Shown in pieces: positions 1-8,440 of a stretch of DNA of 42,230 bases. Every line of letters begins with the position of its first letter. The stretch's first letter is position 1. Source of the DNA: a virus. Both the position numbers and the translations under genes were made by a program. The notes under the pieces were generated by a model, which was given only the letters and a program-made list of their open reading frames with translations, did not search any database and had not been told where the DNA came from. The stretch is from IMG/VR virus record IMGVR_UViG_3300046703_000092, positions 1 to 42,230 of that record; one strand, given 5' to 3'.

Positions 1-127
1 CGATCGGCCCGGCCGCCTTGCGGAGCAGTGCCGCGTTGGTCAGCATGTTCGTGTTCTCCCTCGCGGCCGTGGCCGCCTTCCTGGTGGCCTGCTACTCGGT
101 CGTGAGGCGGGCGTACTCGATGAACGC
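1..127. repeat. Terminal direct repeat, left copy (contig closure)
   Basis: Identical to the last 127 bases of the window. It holds the first codons of the capsid gene (ATG at 44-46 on the minus strand) and the 3' end of the gene that precedes it, so coding continuity is restored when the ends are merged. A length of exactly 127 is a usual assembler k-mer, which favours a circular-contig overlap over a real phage terminal repeat. Confidence 0.95.
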
Positions 128-496
128 TCGGGCCTTGCCCGTGCTCGCCGCGGTGTCGCCCGGCGTGTAGTACACGTACACGTCCTTGGCCGCCGTCTCG
201 GCTGCGAATGGCCCAGTCGCCGTGGCGAGGCTCGCCTGGCTTTCGTCGACGGTCGCGACGTAGTCGTCGGCCGTGGCTGCGGCGATCGCGCCCCAGCCGA
301 CCGTGAGCAGATTCGACGTCCCGGCGTTGAACGCCGTCAGGACCTCGACCCAGGCCCGCAGGACGACCGAGAGGGCCGGCAGCGAGCAGATGAGCTGGCG
401 GGCCGCGGCGGCCGAGAAGGTGATCTCCGCCTCGGCGATGGACGTGGCGCCGGCTGCGCCGGCATGGTAGGGGCGGGTGCGCTGGGAACCGGCCAT
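92..496 (-). CDS. Small virion-region protein upstream of the capsid gene
   Basis: A 134-residue, Ala/Thr-rich protein with no motif I recognise. It lies between a head-fibre-like gene and, after circular closure, the major capsid gene whose start is 45 nt downstream. That position is typical of decoration, fibre or accessory head proteins. The C-terminal half (VYVYYTPGDTAAS, then ARAFIEYARL) looks beta-rich. A purine-rich ribosome binding site (AGGAGACC) precedes the ATG. Its role in the head is inferred from position only. Confidence 0.6.
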   Translation of the reverse strand: MAGSQRTRPYHAGAAGATSIAEAEITFSAAAARQLICSLPALSVVLRAWVEVLTAFNAGTSNLLTVGWGAIAAATADDYVATVDESQASLATATGPFAAETAAKDVYVYYTPGDTAASTGKARAFIEYARLTTE

Positions 497-532
497 TGGT
501 GTGGTCTCCTGTTTCTCGCGGTCGCCCGCGCC

Positions 533-1072
533 TTATGCCTGCTTGGCCCAGGTGCCGACGACGGCCTCGATGACCCAGCCGTCGACGCCGTCGCAGTAGA
601 TCCGGACGCTGTCGCCGAGACGATCGGTCGCCCCGGTGTTGACGAGGTCCTTGTCGTCGGTCGAGGTCAGGCCGTTGCCACGGATGTGATCTGCGGCAGC
701 CGGGCTGATCGAGAGGCCCGTCCCGGTGCTGAGCGCCCCGGTCTCGAACTCGTACTCCACGCCCTTCGTCGCAGCCGCGGCCGCCGGCAGGGTGAAGACC
801 GCGTCGACGGCGCCGACGAACCTCTGACCGCTCTGGGCGGCTGTCAGGTCTTGCGTGGCGGCCGCCAGGTTGATGACGCGCCGGATCCCGCTGACCTGCT
901 TGTTTGCGTCGAGGATCACGGCCTTCGATGCCGAGGCCGCGCCGGCGGTCGCCCCCAAGAGGACGTCGTCGGCGTTGCTCTGCGCGATGAGCTCGTCGAC
1001 CTTCGACTTGGCGTCGTAGGCGAGGCCGTCCGGCGAGCTCGTGCCGGAGGCCCCGAGGGCTGCGATCGTCAT
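533..1072 (-). CDS. Putative head fibre/decoration protein
   Basis: A 179-residue protein, Ala/Thr/Gly-rich, with an N-terminal segment that contains LGATAGAASASKAVILDANK. From memory, motifs of this kind (a GTAxASKAxxxDxNK pattern) recur in phage head-fibre and decoration proteins. The rest is low in charge and predicted beta-rich (EYEFETGALSTG, VRIYCDGVDGWVIEAVVGTW), as in small beta-sandwich capsid accessories. It starts 1 bp before the stop of the scaffold-like gene, within a continuous head operon. The exact role is not shown by the sequence. Confidence 0.55.
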   Translation of the reverse strand: MTIAALGASGTSSPDGLAYDAKSKVDELIAQSNADDVLLGATAGAASASKAVILDANKQVSGIRRVINLAAATQDLTAAQSGQRFVGAVDAVFTLPAAAAATKGVEYEFETGALSTGTGLSISPAAADHIRGNGLTSTDDKDLVNTGATDRLGDSVRIYCDGVDGWVIEAVVGTWAKQA

Positions 1073-1073
1073 C

Positions 1074-2105
1074 TCACATGATCCCGGCGAAGACAGAGGC
1101 CTTCTTGACCTCGACCCCGCCGTCCTGGCCGACCAGGCTCTTGCGGACCCCGCCCGAGCCCTCGACCTTCTCGAGGCGATCGGCGAGCTTCTCGATCACC
1201 GCGGCGATCGTCTCGAGCGTCACCGGATCCTCGCCCTCGCCCTCGCCGGCCGTCTCGACCTTGACGACGGGCTTGTCCTCGAGCGCCGCGATGCGCTTCG
1301 CGATCGGCTCCAGGGCCTCGGTCATCGCTGCGACCATCTCGGCCTTGTCCACTTCGACCTCCTCGGCCGTATCGGCCGCTTCGTCTGCCACGACATCCGC
1401 GACCTCGGCGAGGACGCTGTTGAGCGCTTCGGCTGCGGCGTTGAGCCGCACGAGCCGAGAGGCGGTGATCTTCTTGCCGATCTTCCGGACGATCGCGCCC
1501 AGGCGGCGCTGATCGGGGGACCCCTGGTCGCCCTTGGCGACGGCCGTGCCGGCCATCTGGGCGAGCAGGTAGCTCTTGAACTCGTCGAGGTCCTGGGCGA
1601 CCAGCGCCGTCTTGGCCTCGAGCGTGAGGGCCTGGCCCGCCTCGTCGTAGGCGTAGACCACGGACCAGAGAACGTCCTGGAGCGTGTAGAAGCTGTCGGA
1701 CAGGGCATCCGTGAGCTCCTGCCCTGCGACGACCTCGGCGAAGGTGGCCGTCTTGGCCACCGTGTGGCTGTGGTCGGCCCCTGCGGCGTGCATGGCCGTG
1801 TGCTTCTTCTCCATCGCGGCCATCGACATGTTCGCCACCGCGATGTCGCCCAACCCGTGACCGCTGGGCGTCTTGGCGCTGAGGTGACTGCGCATCGCGG
1901 CGTCGGCGGTCGGCACGGCGCTCTTGACCACGCTATCGATGCCCAGAGCCTTGCGCAGCCAGGCGATCACGCCAGCGGGCGCGTCGGCCGGGTCGGTCAT
2001 GGATCCCTCCTCGTCTCGCTTGAGCACGGCCAGACGCCTCGCGTTGGCCCCCTTGTCGACCAGGGAGACCCGGGTGATCTCGAGGTCCGTGAGTCGCTGT
2101 GTCAT
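1074..2105 (-). CDS. Capsid scaffold/assembly-like protein downstream of XkdF-type protease
   Basis: A 343-residue protein. The N-terminus (ITRVSLVDKGANARRLAVLKR) resembles the start of XkdF-type and related prohead proteins. The middle is helical, with an acidic segment (EEVEVDKAEMVAAM), and the C-terminal third is a likely coiled coil (IEKLADRLEKVEG) followed by a short basic tail. Small, charged, helical proteins between a prohead protease and the capsid protein are usually scaffolds. The ATG at 2105 overlaps the protease stop by 4 bp, so a longer upstream extension of this frame is not used. It could also be a minor capsid protein. Confidence 0.6.
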   Translation of the reverse strand: MTQRLTDLEITRVSLVDKGANARRLAVLKRDEEGSMTDPADAPAGVIAWLRKALGIDSVVKSAVPTADAAMRSHLSAKTPSGHGLGDIAVANMSMAAMEKKHTAMHAAGADHSHTVAKTATFAEVVAGQELTDALSDSFYTLQDVLWSVVYAYDEAGQALTLEAKTALVAQDLDEFKSYLLAQMAGTAVAKGDQGSPDQRRLGAIVRKIGKKITASRLVRLNAAAEALNSVLAEVADVVADEAADTAEEVEVDKAEMVAAMTEALEPIAKRIAALEDKPVVKVETAGEGEGEDPVTLETIAAVIEKLADRLEKVEGSGGVRKSLVGQDGGVEVKKASVFAGIM

Positions 2106-2509
2106 CCGAACACCCTCATGCCCTTGCCCCAGACGGAAAAGGCGCCGAGCTCGCCCTTCACGATCTGGCCCCAGGTCTCCACATCCGGGTAGTGGACGCC
2201 CATGACCCACGAGCCCGCCTTGACGATCTCGGTGCGATCGGCGTCGCCCCACACGAAGTCGATGGGAGCGATGAAGCTCTCGACCGGGAAACCGATCAGC
2301 GGGCCGTCGCCGTCCTGCAGATGCATCAGGTCGGCGCCGCCCTCGCCCTTGGCGACGGCCTCGAGGAAGCCGTGCGCGGCGAGCTCGATGTCCTCGGCTG
2401 TGTACCAATCGCCCTGGCTGTCGCGCGTCGTCTCCGCGGTGCAGGGCTCGAGCACGACGCCGTAGGCGATCTGCCGGGCGACGTCGCTCTTGACGATCCG
2501 GGCGGGCAT
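2102..2509 (-). CDS. XkdF-type prohead serine protease
   Basis: A 135-residue protein matching the XkdF-like phage serine protease family (Peptidase_S78_2). It shows the YGVVLEP start, a DSQGDWYTAEDIELAAHGF segment, His63 in LMHLQD, Ser78 in FPVESFIAP and a C-terminal GSWVMGVHYPD/GELGAFSVWGKG block. The His and Ser are the likely catalytic residues. The enzyme should process head proteins during capsid maturation. The ATG at 2509 is used here. A TTG at 2536, overlapping the stop of the MuF gene as TTGA, would add nine residues. It is a short member of the family. Confidence 0.85.
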   Translation of the reverse strand: MPARIVKSDVARQIAYGVVLEPCTAETTRDSQGDWYTAEDIELAAHGFLEAVAKGEGGADLMHLQDGDGPLIGFPVESFIAPIDFVWGDADRTEIVKAGSWVMGVHYPDVETWGQIVKGELGAFSVWGKGMRVFG

Positions 2510-2532
2510 GGCAAAGGTCGTCGTCGCCGTCG

Positions 2533-3318
2533 TCAACGCGCCACCACCGGGCCGAATGCGCGCTGGCAGTTCGGATGCGCCGTCGGGTAGTCGTCGGCCT
2601 CGGCGAGCGACCGCGTGGATCCGTCCGCGAGATCCGGATCGTCGTGCTCGGTCCAGCCGCACTCGGGCCCGTCGTAGACCTCGGCCTCGTCGATAAGCCC
2701 TGACTCACGGTAGCCGAGCGTCGTGGAGGCGTTGTACGCGGTTGCGGTTTCCGACAAGGCAATGGTCTCTGCACGGTTACCGAAGAGCTCCCGGAGCCCC
2801 TGGACCGCGTCCGTCCCGCGCACGAGCTGCTCGATCGACAGGCCCCGTGCGATCGCGTCCTCGACCCGGTTCCGCAGGATCTCGCGCAGCGTGTCCGTGA
2901 TGCTCGTGACGTTGATGCCGATCAGGTGGCGCACGCGCTTCGTCGACGCGGCCGCCAGGTCGAACGTGAGCTCGATGCCGAGCTGCTCGCCGAGTGCGCT
3001 GTAAGCCGCGTCGCCCATGACGACGTACCAGCGCTCGAGAACGGCGCGGAGCCGGCTCTTCTCGTCCTCCCAGTCGACGTCAGCCTCGGGGTCGAACGGG
3101 AACGCCACGTCCTTGCGAACGCCAGCCCGCGACAGCAGCCCGTCGAAGAGATCGACGAGCTCGGCGGCCATGGCCGGCTGCGCCTTGGCGAAGAGCTTCT
3201 GGCGGCTGGCGATGGCCGAAGGCATCGCGGCCTTGGCCAGGCGGCCGCGCGCGAACCGGAGCAGCTCGTCGACGATCGGCAGGATGACCTCGCCCTTGTG
3301 CACCATCACGAGCGTCAT
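2533..3318 (-). CDS. Minor head protein, phage Mu gpF / SPP1 gp7-like
   Basis: A 261-residue protein with the MuF-type C-terminal signature: RAETIALSETATAYNAS, a substrate-like stretch (YDGPECGWTEHDDPDLADG) and AHPNCQRAF near the C-terminus. The N-terminal half is helical. MuF-like proteins sit between portal and capsid in the head and are often encoded directly after the portal, as here (4-bp overlap with the portal gene). They may be injected or help capsid assembly. No fused toxin domain is visible, unlike some MuF polymorphic proteins. Confidence 0.85.
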   Translation of the reverse strand: MTLVMVHKGEVILPIVDELLRFARGRLAKAAMPSAIASRQKLFAKAQPAMAAELVDLFDGLLSRAGVRKDVAFPFDPEADVDWEDEKSRLRAVLERWYVVMGDAAYSALGEQLGIELTFDLAAASTKRVRHLIGINVTSITDTLREILRNRVEDAIARGLSIEQLVRGTDAVQGLRELFGNRAETIALSETATAYNASTTLGYRESGLIDEAEVYDGPECGWTEHDDPDLADGSTRSLAEADDYPTAHPNCQRAFGPVVAR

Positions 3319-4805
3319 GCGACGGCTCGTCCGTCGACCATCTCGGCGATCCGCTTGCGCAGCTCGGCGAGCTCGCGGACCTCGGCGCTCCAGCGCTTGG
3401 CGATCAGCCCGCCGTCCATCGCGGTGAGGCCGGCAGACCCGCCGAATGCCGGAGCAGGTGCCGGACTCGGAGCGGTGAAGTACTCGCCGGCGAGCTCGGC
3501 CGGCAGGTCGTCGAGGTTATAGAACCGGGCGATCGCGCCCTTGGTGATGACGCCCATCGCCCAGAAGGCCGAGGTGGCCGCGATGTCGGCGGCCAGGTCA
3601 CGGGAGTCGAGGCGCTTCGCCTTGAGCTCGACGGTCGTGAGCGCGAGACCCTTCGCGCCAAGCAGCGCGCGGTTGAGGCGCTGCTCCCAGGTCTCCTGGC
3701 GCGGCTGAACGATCGAGTCGTTGTAGATCTTCGTCATCTCGAGGGCCGTGGAGCCGCCCAGGGAGCCGATGATCGGCCAGCCGACGCGGTACGGCGGGAC
3801 GCCGTGGGCGATGCAGATCTCGAGGGCGTTGTCCTGCTTGTAGAGCCGGAAGCTCGCGTCCTTGACGTCGACCGAGAGCTTCTCGAAGCGGACGTTGACC
3901 TTGGTCGCCTCGTCGCCGGGGAGGCCCGGGACCGGGATCACGATGGTTCGGTGCGGGTCGCCCTTGATCGTTTTGAAGTAGCCGAGGATCTTCTCCTCGA
4001 ACTCGGGCGTGACGTCACTTCCCTCGACGACGACCGCGTAGGACGGCACGGCGTTGTTGTTGAAGAACCGGATGTTGAATTCGGCCTGGGCCTGCCAGCC
4101 GTCGATCGCGGAGAGGGCCGGGATGTGATCGGGCAGACCGTAGTAGCTCGAGCGCGGCGTGTAATTCCGGATCACGATCAGCTCGTTGCCGGTCCAGTCG
4201 CCCGCGACCGTCCGGTCGGACCAGGCGCCCGTCTGCGCGTGGACGGTGCCCTCGATCCCGTATCGCTTGAACCAGACCGCCTTGCCGCCGCGCTTCTGCG
4301 CGAACCGGCGACCGTCGACGTGGGCCCGGATCGTGTGTGAGGGGACGTGCCACAGGCCGTCCGGCGTGCGATCGGTCGTCCGGCCGACCTCGAGCGTCGC
4401 CCAGCCGATCGACTCGAAGTCCTGGTGGGCCTGCGTGATCCGCTGCGCGAACGACTCGTCGCCGCGCTCGTCCTCCTCGACCGCGGAGACGAACGTGGAC
4501 CACTTCGCCTGGTCGGCCGCGGCGCCGCCCTCGGCGACGTCGGCCTTGACACGGAGCTCGAATCCGCGGCCGGCGACGTCGGTCGCCTTCTGCTTGGCGC
4601 AGCGGGCGTGGAGCGTGTTGTCCTCGAGCATGGCCGCGAGCCGGTCCAGGTCGTAGAGCGGGTGGACGAGGCCGCCCTCGCCGGCGTCCTTCGAGTACGT
4701 GAACGGATCGTCGGCGAGCTGCTGGCTGACCGAGTCGGCCTTCCGGATCCGGGCGCCCTCGGACCCCTCGGTGATCCAGAGCGTGGTGAGCGGCAGTCGA
4801 GTCAT
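3315..4805 (-). CDS. Phage portal protein
   Basis: A 496-residue protein with portal-family features: the N-terminal QQLADDPFTYS region, the FNIRFFNNNAVPSYAVVVEG segment, KTIKGDPHRTIVIPVPG, and DNALEICIAHGVPPYRVGW with GGSTALEMTKIYNDSIVQP. The last block is characteristic of PBSX/HK97-type portals, where it precedes the stem and clip. It forms the dodecameric DNA channel at the capsid vertex and docks the terminase. It lies directly between TerL and the MuF gene with 4-bp overlaps on both sides. Length is usual for the family. Confidence 0.92.
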   Translation of the reverse strand: MTRLPLTTLWITEGSEGARIRKADSVSQQLADDPFTYSKDAGEGGLVHPLYDLDRLAAMLEDNTLHARCAKQKATDVAGRGFELRVKADVAEGGAAADQAKWSTFVSAVEEDERGDESFAQRITQAHQDFESIGWATLEVGRTTDRTPDGLWHVPSHTIRAHVDGRRFAQKRGGKAVWFKRYGIEGTVHAQTGAWSDRTVAGDWTGNELIVIRNYTPRSSYYGLPDHIPALSAIDGWQAQAEFNIRFFNNNAVPSYAVVVEGSDVTPEFEEKILGYFKTIKGDPHRTIVIPVPGLPGDEATKVNVRFEKLSVDVKDASFRLYKQDNALEICIAHGVPPYRVGWPIIGSLGGSTALEMTKIYNDSIVQPRQETWEQRLNRALLGAKGLALTTVELKAKRLDSRDLAADIAATSAFWAMGVITKGAIARFYNLDDLPAELAGEYFTAPSPAPAPAFGGSAGLTAMDGGLIAKRWSAEVRELAELRKRIAEMVDGRAVA

Positions 4806-6322
4806 GCTGCGGCCACCTCGTCGCGCCGGACATCGAGGACGCGGCCGAACGCCCGACGACGCAGCTGGATCGCGATGCCGGCCGCCATCACGTCGTCGTC
4901 GTGGTAGCCCTCCTGGGCCTCGGGTCGGCCGTCGTCGCTGTAGGCGAACGTGGCCATCTGGTCGACCGTGCCCGCGTCTCGGATCACCAGCGCCTTCGTG
5001 CGCAGCGCCTCCTCGAGCTGGTCAACGAGCACCGGCCGGCTCGCGCTCGTCGTGAGCCAGCCGACGCGCCTGTCGGGCGCCCGGTAGATCCGGTAGGGCC
5101 CCGTGCCCGCGTGGAGCTTCGTGAGGGCGAGCAGCACCGCATGGCCGTGGTTGTTGCGCTCCACACCGACGATGACCGGATGAGCGTTGGCGGGCTCGGC
5201 GTGGCGCGCGAAGCGGCGGGCGAGGGCGTCGAGCTTCGCGGCGAAGACGTCGGGCGTCCAGCGCGCCCGCAGCTGCGCGACCTGCTCGCCCGAGTCTCGC
5301 TCGAGGACCGTCGCCGAGCTCCAGTCCGACGTCGTCAGGCCCTCGCCGACGTCGGCGCCGATGACGTAGACGCGGCCGGCCTCAGGCTCGCGGTAGTACG
5401 TCACCCCCGGCTCACCGGCATGGCCGGGCTCGAGCTCCTGGAGCGTCAGGTCCTGGTGACGGAAGACGGGCCGGCCGGTCGAGACGATGGCCTCGACGTC
5501 GTTGGCGGGGTACTCCTGGGCGAACTTGGCGTCGTCGAGCTGCTCGAGCTCGGCCCGCTCTCGCTCGAGCCATCCCGGGGCCTGTCGATCCGGGTGTGCG
5601 CTGAAGGGGATGAACACCGCCCGCCAGCCGTTGGTGCCGGCCTTGGCGGCGAGGTAGATCTGGGAGTGGAGCGCGCCCTGGCCGTTGGCCGAGCTGATCG
5701 AGAGGACCTGGCCTTTCTCGGCGACGGCCTTGATCGCGAGGAAGATCTTCCGGGCCCAGGGCTGGTGGGCGTGCTCGTCGAGGATCACGAGCTGCGCGGT
5801 GCGCGAGCGGCCGACGTTCTCGGTCGCCGGGAGCGCCTCGATCTCGCTCCCGAGGCCCGGGAAGCGGATCGAGCGGGCATTGACGATCGCCCGCGGTCGC
5901 CAGGCGGGCAGGCGCTCGTAGATGAAGGCCACCTTGGCCAGCAGCTTCTCGGCGTCGGCCTGATTGCGGCTGATGAGCAGGACCGACTGGCCCGGCCGGC
6001 GGATGGCCACCCAGAGGGCGTACATCGCGGCGAGCCAGGACACGCCGAGCTGGCGCGCCTTGAGCACGACGCACAGGCGGCTGGCGACCCAGAGCGCCAG
6101 CAGCTGGAACTGCCAGGCCCAGCCGGCGTCTCGGAACGCGATCTCAGCGCCCTCGGCGTCCTGGATCTTGGCGTGCCGGGCGAAGGTCCCGACGTCGGCA
6201 TACGCCGCCTCGCGCTCGCGCTCCAAGGTCGCCTGCTCCGATGCCGGATCGAGGCTACGCGACAGCCGGGCGAACACGTTTCTGGTGCGCGGCGGAACGA
6301 GTGTCTGAACGGCGAGGGTCAT
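4802..6322 (-). CDS. terL: Terminase large subunit
   Basis: A 506-residue packaging motor and nuclease. The ATPase half has a variant Walker A (KARQLGVSW, 88-96) and a Walker B (LVILDE, 178-183) followed by HAH. The RNase H-like nuclease half has the expected acidic triad: Asp324 in VIGADVGEG, Glu388 in VIVGVERNN, and the Asp cluster at 475-477 (YHDDDVMAAGIA). It cuts concatemers and drives DNA into the prohead through the portal. It is encoded between TerS and portal. All catalytic motifs look intact. Confidence 0.95.
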   Translation of the reverse strand: MTLAVQTLVPPRTRNVFARLSRSLDPASEQATLEREREAAYADVGTFARHAKIQDAEGAEIAFRDAGWAWQFQLLALWVASRLCVVLKARQLGVSWLAAMYALWVAIRRPGQSVLLISRNQADAEKLLAKVAFIYERLPAWRPRAIVNARSIRFPGLGSEIEALPATENVGRSRTAQLVILDEHAHQPWARKIFLAIKAVAEKGQVLSISSANGQGALHSQIYLAAKAGTNGWRAVFIPFSAHPDRQAPGWLERERAELEQLDDAKFAQEYPANDVEAIVSTGRPVFRHQDLTLQELEPGHAGEPGVTYYREPEAGRVYVIGADVGEGLTTSDWSSATVLERDSGEQVAQLRARWTPDVFAAKLDALARRFARHAEPANAHPVIVGVERNNHGHAVLLALTKLHAGTGPYRIYRAPDRRVGWLTTSASRPVLVDQLEEALRTKALVIRDAGTVDQMATFAYSDDGRPEAQEGYHDDDVMAAGIAIQLRRRAFGRVLDVRRDEVAAA

Positions 6323-7143
6323 CAGTTCACCGCCGTAACGCTGCCGCTCAGCTCGAGGAGGCGCTGCGAGGCCCAGACCTGGAGCTCCGGACGGGTGGGC
6401 GCCGGCACGCGCTCGAGGAAGTCATTCACGAATGCCTTCAGGAGCTCGAACGCGGCGTCCTCGAGGACTGCGCCGCGGTCGGCGACCTTCGCGTCGACGA
6501 CGGCCTTACCGCCACGGAACGCGGAGCGGATCGTCTCGGTCTGGAAGTCGAGCGCGGCCACCAGATCGAGCTGGTTCGTCGCTGCCCCCTCAGCCTCGAT
6601 GGCTTCGCGAACCAGCGCAGCGCTCCCCACGAGCTGGCTCTGGGCATGCTGGACGGCGCTCGTGAGGAGGTCGAACGGATCCCCGTTGCCGAGTGGGATC
6701 CCGAGCAGCTCGGCGGCACTCTTGGCGCGCTCGGTGGCCGCGTACTTCTTGCCGTTCGGAGAACCGCCGCCGTGCCACCGACACTTGCCGGAGCCCGGGT
6801 GATCGGTCCGCCAGCCTCTCGGCTGCGTGCAGGGCGTGCCCTTGCTCTTCGTGGTCCCACCACACTTGCGAGAGACCGGCGCCGGGGTGCGCTCGAGCAG
6901 GAACGAGGCCGCGCGCCAGTTGCCGGCCTTGGCTGCCTTGGCGATCGCCCCGATGTTCGCGACGCGAGCGGCCGCTTCCGCGCCCTCGACCTCGAGGCGC
7001 AGGTCCGGCGCCTTCTCGAGCATCGACGAGAACGCGACGATGTCGAGCCCGACATACCCTGCGGCGGTCGATCGATCGACGGCAGCGCGGAGGGCATCGA
7101 GGACCTTCCTGCGGTCGGGCTCGGGCAGGCTACGCGACGGCAC
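6322..7143 (-). CDS. terS: Putative terminase small subunit with HGG zinc-type motif
   Basis: A 273-residue protein directly upstream of TerL. The N-terminal half is helical and TerS-like (RVANIGAIAKAAKAGNWRAA). The middle holds a Cys/His cluster (CGG, PCTQPRGW, HPGSGKCRWHGGGSPNGKK) of a kind common in proteins encoded beside phage terminases, likely metal-binding. The C-terminal half is a long helical region that may oligomerise. A GTG start at 7143 overlaps the methyltransferase gene by 14 bp. The TerS role is inferred from position plus the motif. No HTH is obvious. Confidence 0.7.
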   Translation of the reverse strand: MPSRSLPEPDRRKVLDALRAAVDRSTAAGYVGLDIVAFSSMLEKAPDLRLEVEGAEAAARVANIGAIAKAAKAGNWRAASFLLERTPAPVSRKCGGTTKSKGTPCTQPRGWRTDHPGSGKCRWHGGGSPNGKKYAATERAKSAAELLGIPLGNGDPFDLLTSAVQHAQSQLVGSAALVREAIEAEGAATNQLDLVAALDFQTETIRSAFRGGKAVVDAKVADRGAVLEDAAFELLKAFVNDFLERVPAPTRPELQVWASQRLLELSGSVTAVN

Positions 7144-8440
7144 GATCTGCCTCCAGGCCCGTGAACGCCTGCCAGCGCTCGATGATCACCTGGGCGTAGC
7201 GCGGATCGATCTCCATGCCGAAGCAGCGCCGGCCCAGCGTCTCGGCCGCGATCAGGGCGGTGCCCGAGCCCAGGAAGGGGTCGTAGACGTCGCCGGCGTG
7301 ATTGCGGATCGGGGTCTCGAAGAGGACGACCGGCTTCTGGGCCGGGTGGTCGAACTTCTCCTCGGTCGAGCCGGCCATGATCATCTTCGGGCTCGGGGCT
7401 CGCCAGATCGTGGCCTGGTCCCGTTCACCGAGGAAGAGGTTGGGCACCCCTGGCTTGCGGACCGCCCAGCAGGGCTCGTGGGACCAGTGGTACCAGGAGC
7501 GGCCCATCGCGAACAGGCCCTTGTCCCAGATGATCTGGGCGACGATCTCGAAGCCGATCCGCTCGAGGCCCTGCGCCACCTCGGCGGCATGGACGCCCGC
7601 GTGCCAGACGTAGCCGACCTGGAGGGAGGGGACGAGGGCGAACGCCTCCGACCAGTCGGCGCGCGTGTCGCCGGACATGCTGGCGTTGCGATGGCCACGT
7701 GTGCGCCCACGGCGCGCACCGGGCGCGCGTGTTGCGTCGTCAGGCTCGGGTTGGCCATCGATCCGCATGTACGGGTGTTCGGCTGGCCCGAGGGCGTTGT
7801 ACACGCCGTCGCGCCACGAGCCGTCCAGGCTCACCCCGTAGGGCGGATCGGTCGCGAGGAGCTTCGGCGTCGCGCCGTCCAGGAGCCGGGCGACGTCCTC
7901 GGGGCTCGTGGCGTCGCCGCACAGCAGGCGATGCTCGCCGAGGACCCAGAGGTCGCCCGCCCTGACGTAGGGATCCTCCGGCGTCTCGGGAACATCGTCG
8001 GGATCCGTTCGCCCGACCTTCACACCGGCGAGGTCTCCGAGGAGGGCCCGGAGCCCCGCGTCGTCGACCGAGACGTCGGCGAGCAACGCGTCGAGCGCCT
8101 CGCGGTTCGTCTCGGCCATGGCGCTCAGCGGATCGAGCGTGGCCAGGACCAAGGCCTCTTCGGCCTCGCTGAGCTCGACGTAGATGACCGGCACGGTGGC
8201 TTCGCGCCGGGCCAACGCGCGCTCAACCCGGGCGTGGCCGTCCACGAGCCGTCCGGTGACCTGGTTGACGATGACCTGCTGGACCCAGCCGACCTCGTCG
8301 AGCGCCCCCTCGAGGGCGTCGAGCTGGCGCTTCGGGTGGGTGCGCCAGTTGCGTGCGTTCGGGATCAGGTCGCCGGGCGCGACCTCGCCCGAGCCGACGA
8401 TGCGATTGCGCCAGGCGGGCTTCGTCGCGATAGCGGTCAT
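7130..8440 (-). CDS. ParB-like / DNA methyltransferase fusion
   Basis: A 436-residue protein. Residues 20-105 form a ParB/Srx-like domain (LIPNARNWRTHP, GRLVDGHARVERALA). Residues about 160-425 form an N6-adenine/N4-cytosine methyltransferase of the beta arrangement, with catalytic motif TDPPYG at 197-202 before the SAM-binding motif DPFLGSGT at 387-394, and DHPAQKP between them. It probably modifies phage DNA against host restriction and may mark packaging substrate, as it sits just before the terminase. Residues 229-248 form an Arg/Ala-rich insertion flanked at DNA level by a 9-bp inverted repeat. Confidence 0.92.
   Translation of the reverse strand: MTAIATKPAWRNRIVGSGEVAPGDLIPNARNWRTHPKRQLDALEGALDEVGWVQQVIVNQVTGRLVDGHARVERALARREATVPVIYVELSEAEEALVLATLDPLSAMAETNREALDALLADVSVDDAGLRALLGDLAGVKVGRTDPDDVPETPEDPYVRAGDLWVLGEHRLLCGDATSPEDVARLLDGATPKLLATDPPYGVSLDGSWRDGVYNALGPAEHPYMRIDGQPEPDDATRAPGARRGRTRGHRNASMSGDTRADWSEAFALVPSLQVGYVWHAGVHAAEVAQGLERIGFEIVAQIIWDKGLFAMGRSWYHWSHEPCWAVRKPGVPNLFLGERDQATIWRAPSPKMIMAGSTEEKFDHPAQKPVVLFETPIRNHAGDVYDPFLGSGTALIAAETLGRRCFGMEIDPRYAQVIIERWQAFTGLEADRAVA
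7689..7760. repeat. 9-bp inverted repeat flanking an insertion inside the methyltransferase gene
   Basis: CGATGGCCA at 7689-7697 is the exact reverse complement of TGGCCATCG at 7752-7760. The 54 nt between them encode a low-complexity Arg/Ala/Gly-rich stretch that interrupts an otherwise conserved-looking methyltransferase region. The 72-nt span is a multiple of three, so the frame is kept. Confidence 0.55.

Noticed and set aside
1-127. True phage direct terminal repeat
   Set aside because: Exactly 127 bases, a standard k-mer length, and inside coding sequence of head genes. An assembly overlap explains it better, though coverage data could change this.
2106-2774. N-terminal extension of the scaffold-like gene over the protease
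   Set aside because: This stretch overlaps the XkdF-type protease in another frame, is Arg/Pro-rich, and the ATG at 2105 has the 4-bp overlap typical of this genome.
4901-6802. 633-codon open frame on the plus strand across the terminase genes
   Set aside because: It is antisense to TerL/TerS, whose motifs are intact. GC-rich third positions on the coding strand create long open frames on the other strand; the translation is Arg/Glu/Leu-rich with no motifs.
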